A DNA stretch of 63,769 bases, from contig CAZHOV010000010.1 of the NCBI GenBank assembly GCA_964534315.1, positions 1 through 63,769 of the forward strand, given 5' to 3'. Each line of letters begins with the position of its first letter. Positions within the stretch are counted from its first letter, which is position 1. The translations under genes and the position numbers were made by a program. The notes under the pieces were generated by a model. The model did not search any database and was not told the DNA's origin. It saw only the letters and a list, made by a program, of their open reading frames with translations. Source of the stretch: CAZHOV01 sp964534315 (lineage in GTDB: Bacteria > Bacteroidota > Bacteroidia > Chitinophagales > Saprospiraceae). Positions 60,960 to 63,769 of this stretch are shown here, one piece after another.

Positions 60960-61544
60960 CAAAGAAAAGTTTTCGAACAAAAAGGATTAAATTTCATCAC
61001 ACTTACTATTGCAGGCTGGGTAGATCTATTCACAAGAGCTGCTTACTCAGCAATAATTTTGAATAGTCTGGCATATTGCAGGGAGCACAAAGGTTTAGTC
61101 ATTTATGCTTATGTAATAATGCCCAGCCACCTTCATTTAATTGTCAAGTCAGAAAACTCGGCAGGGTTATCAAAAACCATTCAAGCATTCAAATCTTTTA
61201 CTGCTAAAGAAATATTGGGCTACCTTTACAACAAGCAGTATCCTGAAAGCCGGAGGGAATGGCTACTTCATCAGTTTTCTTATTTTACATCTATCTACAA
61301 AACAAATAGAGATCATATTGTTTGGATTCCGGGATTTCGACCTACGTTGCTCTTCTCACCCAGGGTGATCCGGCAAAAGCTCAATTATATTCATTTCAAT
61401 CCCGTTGATGCCAAGATCGTGCACGAGCCAGAACACTATGTATTTAGTAGTGCCTCCAATTATATCAAAGGTACGGGCGTTTTTGACGTAGAATTACTGG
61501 ATGATATTTGGGGGGATATCGGGTATGTGTTTACTGGGTATTAG
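60957..61544 (+). CDS. REP-associated tyrosine transposase (RAYT, Y1/HUH)
   Basis: 195 residues. HUH motif in VIMPSHLHLIV (H58, H60) and the C-terminal catalytic region RQKLNYIHFNPV with candidate nucleophile Y144; EPEHYVFSSASNY near the end is a further family signature. The protein belongs to the IS200/IS605-like Y1 transposases that act on REP palindromes. It is flanked symmetrically by palindromes B-A on the left and A-B on the right; the right A palindrome begins within its own stop codon. It looks intact and is probably the enzyme that spread the palindromes in this region. Confidence 0.9.
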   Translation: MQRKVFEQKGLNFITLTIAGWVDLFTRAAYSAIILNSLAYCREHKGLVIYAYVIMPSHLHLIVKSENSAGLSKTIQAFKSFTAKEILGYLYNKQYPESRREWLLHQFSYFTSIYKTNRDHIVWIPGFRPTLLFSPRVIRQKLNYIHFNPVDAKIVHEPEHYVFSSASNYIKGTGVFDVELLDDIWGDIGYVFTGY

Positions 61545-61761
61545 GGTGCCTGGAGGCACCCATAATTTGAGTTGGGACGATACGTCCCAACTAGCAGTGT
61601 TTTTTGTTGGAACCACACGTACCAACTAGTAGTGTTTTTTTGTTGGAACGTGGGCGTACCAACTTTAATAATTGCCAGTTGGTACGTGGGCGTACCAACC
61701 TAAATCCCCGCTGGTTGGTACGTGTCGTACCAACCTAAATTCCGGGTGCCTCCAGGCACCC
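61544..61761. repeat. REP palindromes downstream of the RAYT gene
   Basis: Palindrome A GGGTGCCTGGAGGCACCC (61544-61561), B GTTGGGACG-ATA-CGTCCCAAC (61571-61591), imperfect B copies near 61606 and 61642, B GTTGGTACG-TGGG-CGTACCAAC (61678-61699), B GGTTGGTACG-TGT-CGTACCAACC (61713-61735) and A GGGTGCCTCCAGGCACCC (61744-61761). The spacing A to B is 8-9 nt throughout. Confidence 0.92.
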
Positions 61762-61848
61762 AAAACAACTCTTTTGTAAGATTCAACAGAATTTATATAT
61801 TCTACAAGACAACTACAAAAACCAAACAAAGAAAAAGATAACCAATAT

Positions 61849-63606
61849 ATGGGAATCGAAATCATTCTTGTTTTCACGATAATTATAGGAGCATTAATCC
61901 TGTTCGTCTCTGGCATTTTTCCCGTTGATCTCACCGCTATTTTGGTGATGACGGCGTTGATGGTGACGGGCGTCTTGACACCCCAAGAAGCCATTTCAGG
62001 ATTCAGCAATTCCGCTACCATTACCATTCTCGGATTGCTGATCATTAGTGAAGGGTTGAAAAATACGGGGGCTGTTGAACATTTGGGTAATCAGGTGTTA
62101 AGCATATCGGGAGAAAAGGAAGGATTGACTCTGCTGCTCATCATGGGAATTGCAGCCTTTTCTTCCGGCTTTATCAATACCACAGCTATTGTGGCCGTCT
62201 TTATTCCTGTAGTTTTCAAAATTGCGCAAGAACGAAATATTAATCCGGCCATATTGCTTATTCCGCTTTCTTTTGCCTCCATGGTCGGAGGTTCTTCTAC
62301 CATGATTGGCACCTCTACCAATTTGCTGATCAATTCACTTGCTATTGAGCAGGGGCTTGCTGAATTTAATATTTTCAAACCTACCCTAATAGGTTTGCTG
62401 CTACTCATTATACTTATGGTTTATATGCTGACCATCGGAAAAAAACTGCTTCGGCCAGACCGAGAAAATGTGGAGGTATTTGATCAAAAAGTCGACCCCA
62501 AACAATATTTAACGGAGATCACTATCCCTGAACACTCGCCCTATATAGGAAAAACAATAAGGGAGGCTGGAATATATCAAGACCTAGATGGCAAGATTCT
62601 GGGAGCGGGCCGTGCAGGACAAGCTACGGAAGGCTATGATCCCGAATGGGTGATTCAGGGGAAAGATACCTTTATCATTAAGACGGATGTTAAGGAAATT
62701 GTCAAGCTCAATGCCAATCCCAATCTCAGAATCCTCACCAACGAACTAACCGACAACCGTGGGGTTAAGGCAAACGAGCGAGAGTTGGAACTGTTCGAGG
62801 TGCTGATCGGCTCCAATTCCAATCTCCTGGACCAACGTATAAAGGAAATTGACTTTGGAAGTTATTACGATGCGTGGCCCCTGGCCGTTAAGAAAAAACG
62901 CATCCAGTCACCCGAACAATTGATGGACCACAAGATCAGCTACGGAGATATTCTACTTATGAGTGGAAATAGCCACCAAGATGATAAAAAATCGCTGGAC
63001 GCCTGGATTATGGTCCAGCAATTCTCTAAGGAAAATATTCGCGAAAAGCTGCTGCGGCAAGATAAAAAATGGATTTCTGTTGTCATTCTTCTTGCCGTCG
63101 TTCTATTGGCCGTTTCAAAGATTTTACCGATACTGGTCAGCGCCTGGACCGGTGTTTCCATGATGTTCATCACCGGTTGTATAACACTCAAAAAAGCTTA
63201 TGACAATGTAGAGTGGAAAGTAATTTTCTTGTTGGCGGGGATCATACCGCTCGGTACTGCCCTTACCAAATCCGGAGCAGATCAATTGCTCGCTAACGGA
63301 TTGTTATCGCTGACCGGCGAGGCCTCATTACATCTCGTCGTCTCCATCCTTTTTGCCGTAACCGTTTTATTTACCGGCATTGTCAGCAACCAGGCCACAG
63401 CAGTACTCCTCTTACCAATCGCCTTCAAGGTTGCCAATGATTTGAGCCTTCCCGCCGAACCATTAGTTATGGCTATCTTATTCGGTGCCAGCAGTAGTTT
63501 TCTCACCCCGGTCGGCTATCAAACCAATGCCATGGTCTTAGGACCCGGAAATTACCGATTTGTTGACTTTCTCAAGGTGGGAGGCCCGTTGGCTTTAATC
63601 TTTTAG
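61849..63606 (+). CDS. SLC13/DASS family permease with TrkA-C domains, stop-shortened
   Basis: 585 residues. About 11 membrane helices with two central RCK/TrkA-C-like domains (~205-380; ITIPEHSPYIGKTIREAGIY, LFEVLIGSNSNLLDQRIKEIDF). SLC13 signatures: GGSSTMIGTSTNLLIN in the first half and SSFLTPVGYQTNAMV in the second, the paired substrate- and Na+-binding loops. Transports a dicarboxylate, sulfate or similar anion; the substrate is not decided. The frame ends at TAG 63604, but it remains open for 12 more codons (IIITLLIPWYYG) that look exactly like the missing last membrane helix of this family, so the stop is probably a recent nonsense change. Confidence 0.88.
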   Translation: MGIEIILVFTIIIGALILFVSGIFPVDLTAILVMTALMVTGVLTPQEAISGFSNSATITILGLLIISEGLKNTGAVEHLGNQVLSISGEKEGLTLLLIMGIAAFSSGFINTTAIVAVFIPVVFKIAQERNINPAILLIPLSFASMVGGSSTMIGTSTNLLINSLAIEQGLAEFNIFKPTLIGLLLLIILMVYMLTIGKKLLRPDRENVEVFDQKVDPKQYLTEITIPEHSPYIGKTIREAGIYQDLDGKILGAGRAGQATEGYDPEWVIQGKDTFIIKTDVKEIVKLNANPNLRILTNELTDNRGVKANERELELFEVLIGSNSNLLDQRIKEIDFGSYYDAWPLAVKKKRIQSPEQLMDHKISYGDILLMSGNSHQDDKKSLDAWIMVQQFSKENIREKLLRQDKKWISVVILLAVVLLAVSKILPILVSAWTGVSMMFITGCITLKKAYDNVEWKVIFLLAGIIPLGTALTKSGADQLLANGLLSLTGEASLHLVVSILFAVTVLFTGIVSNQATAVLLLPIAFKVANDLSLPAEPLVMAILFGASSSFLTPVGYQTNAMVLGPGNYRFVDFLKVGGPLALIF

Positions 63607-63659
63607 ATAATCATTACGTTGCTTATTCCTTGGTATTACGGGTGAAAACAATTCGATGA

Positions 63660-63769
63660 GTTGGGACGACACGTCCCAACTAGCAGTTAGTTTTTGAGTC
63701 GGTACGATACGACCTGCTGGTTGGCAGGTGTCGACCTGCTGGTTGGTACGTGTCGTACCAACCTAAATT
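63660..63769. repeat. REP palindromes at the right edge
   Basis: B copies GTTGGGACG-ACA-CGTCCCAAC (63660-63680) and GGTTGGTACG-TGT-CGTACCAACC (63741-63763), with degenerate copies between them (GTCGGTACGATACGACC, GGCAGGTGTCGACC). The window ends within the CTAAATT linker that elsewhere leads to palindrome A. Confidence 0.88.

Overview
This window looks like a draft chromosome segment from a Bacteroidota bacterium, probably a Saprospiraceae/Lewinella-like marine or sludge organism. The evidence is type IX secretion (T9SS) C-terminal sorting domains on three secreted proteins, promoters of the TAnnTTTG type, few Shine-Dalgarno sequences, mreBCD, a TonB-type outer-membrane receptor, WG-repeat and FG-GAP-like surface proteins, and a Bacteroidota-style stress gene set. 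One run of 100 Ns (58796-58895) marks an assembly gap inside a repeat array. I found no tRNA, rRNA or CRISPR.

Layout. 1-0.9 kb: right end of an IS66-family element and a ParDE/RelBE-like toxin-antitoxin pair. 1.9-4.6 kb: a fused ADP-forming acyl-CoA synthetase/GNAT acetyltransferase. 4.6-28 kb: accessory region held between three inverted repeat pairs. The first pair is a ~130 bp dispersed repeat. The second is a ~1.3 kb inverted duplication of a putative membrane-anchored GIY-YIG/URI-like nuclease, its putative partner and a saccharopine dehydrogenase-like gene; the left copy is decaying and the right copy is intact. The third is a ~393 bp non-coding multi-hairpin element sitting between convergent genes. 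Inside are a LytTR regulator, an aminopeptidase P, a tricorn-like protease, T9SS-secreted proteins, an AAA/DUF4143 ATPase, an AbiEi-like/Fic fusion and an Hpt plus TPR-hybrid histidine kinase pair.

28-44 kb: housekeeping and envelope genes: secreted M1 peptidase, mreBCD, an operon of arabinose-5-phosphate isomerase with two uncharacterised envelope proteins, recQ-aroQ, a PepSY-like lipoprotein, and an OmpR-type two-component pair whose regulator carries an apparent homopolymer frameshift. 44-56 kb: a WG-repeat protein, then MscS, NhaA and a baeRF-type protein, followed by a compact stress island (PRPP-synthetase-like small protein, coiled-coil envelope proteins, PA2169-type four-helix bundle, Cys-less ArsC/Spx-like protein, XRE regulator, ECF sigma factor, Dps, DUF4199). 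Long direct repeats bracket the island.

56-63.8 kb: a TonB-type receptor, a DEAD-box helicase and a SLC13 transporter, separated by dense palindromic repeats around a REP-associated tyrosine transposase (RAYT). The palindromes occur in two families, and both show compensatory base changes in their stems. This REP/RAYT system and the 393 bp multi-hairpin element are the most unusual structures here. All functional names come from reading motifs by eye; no database search was run.
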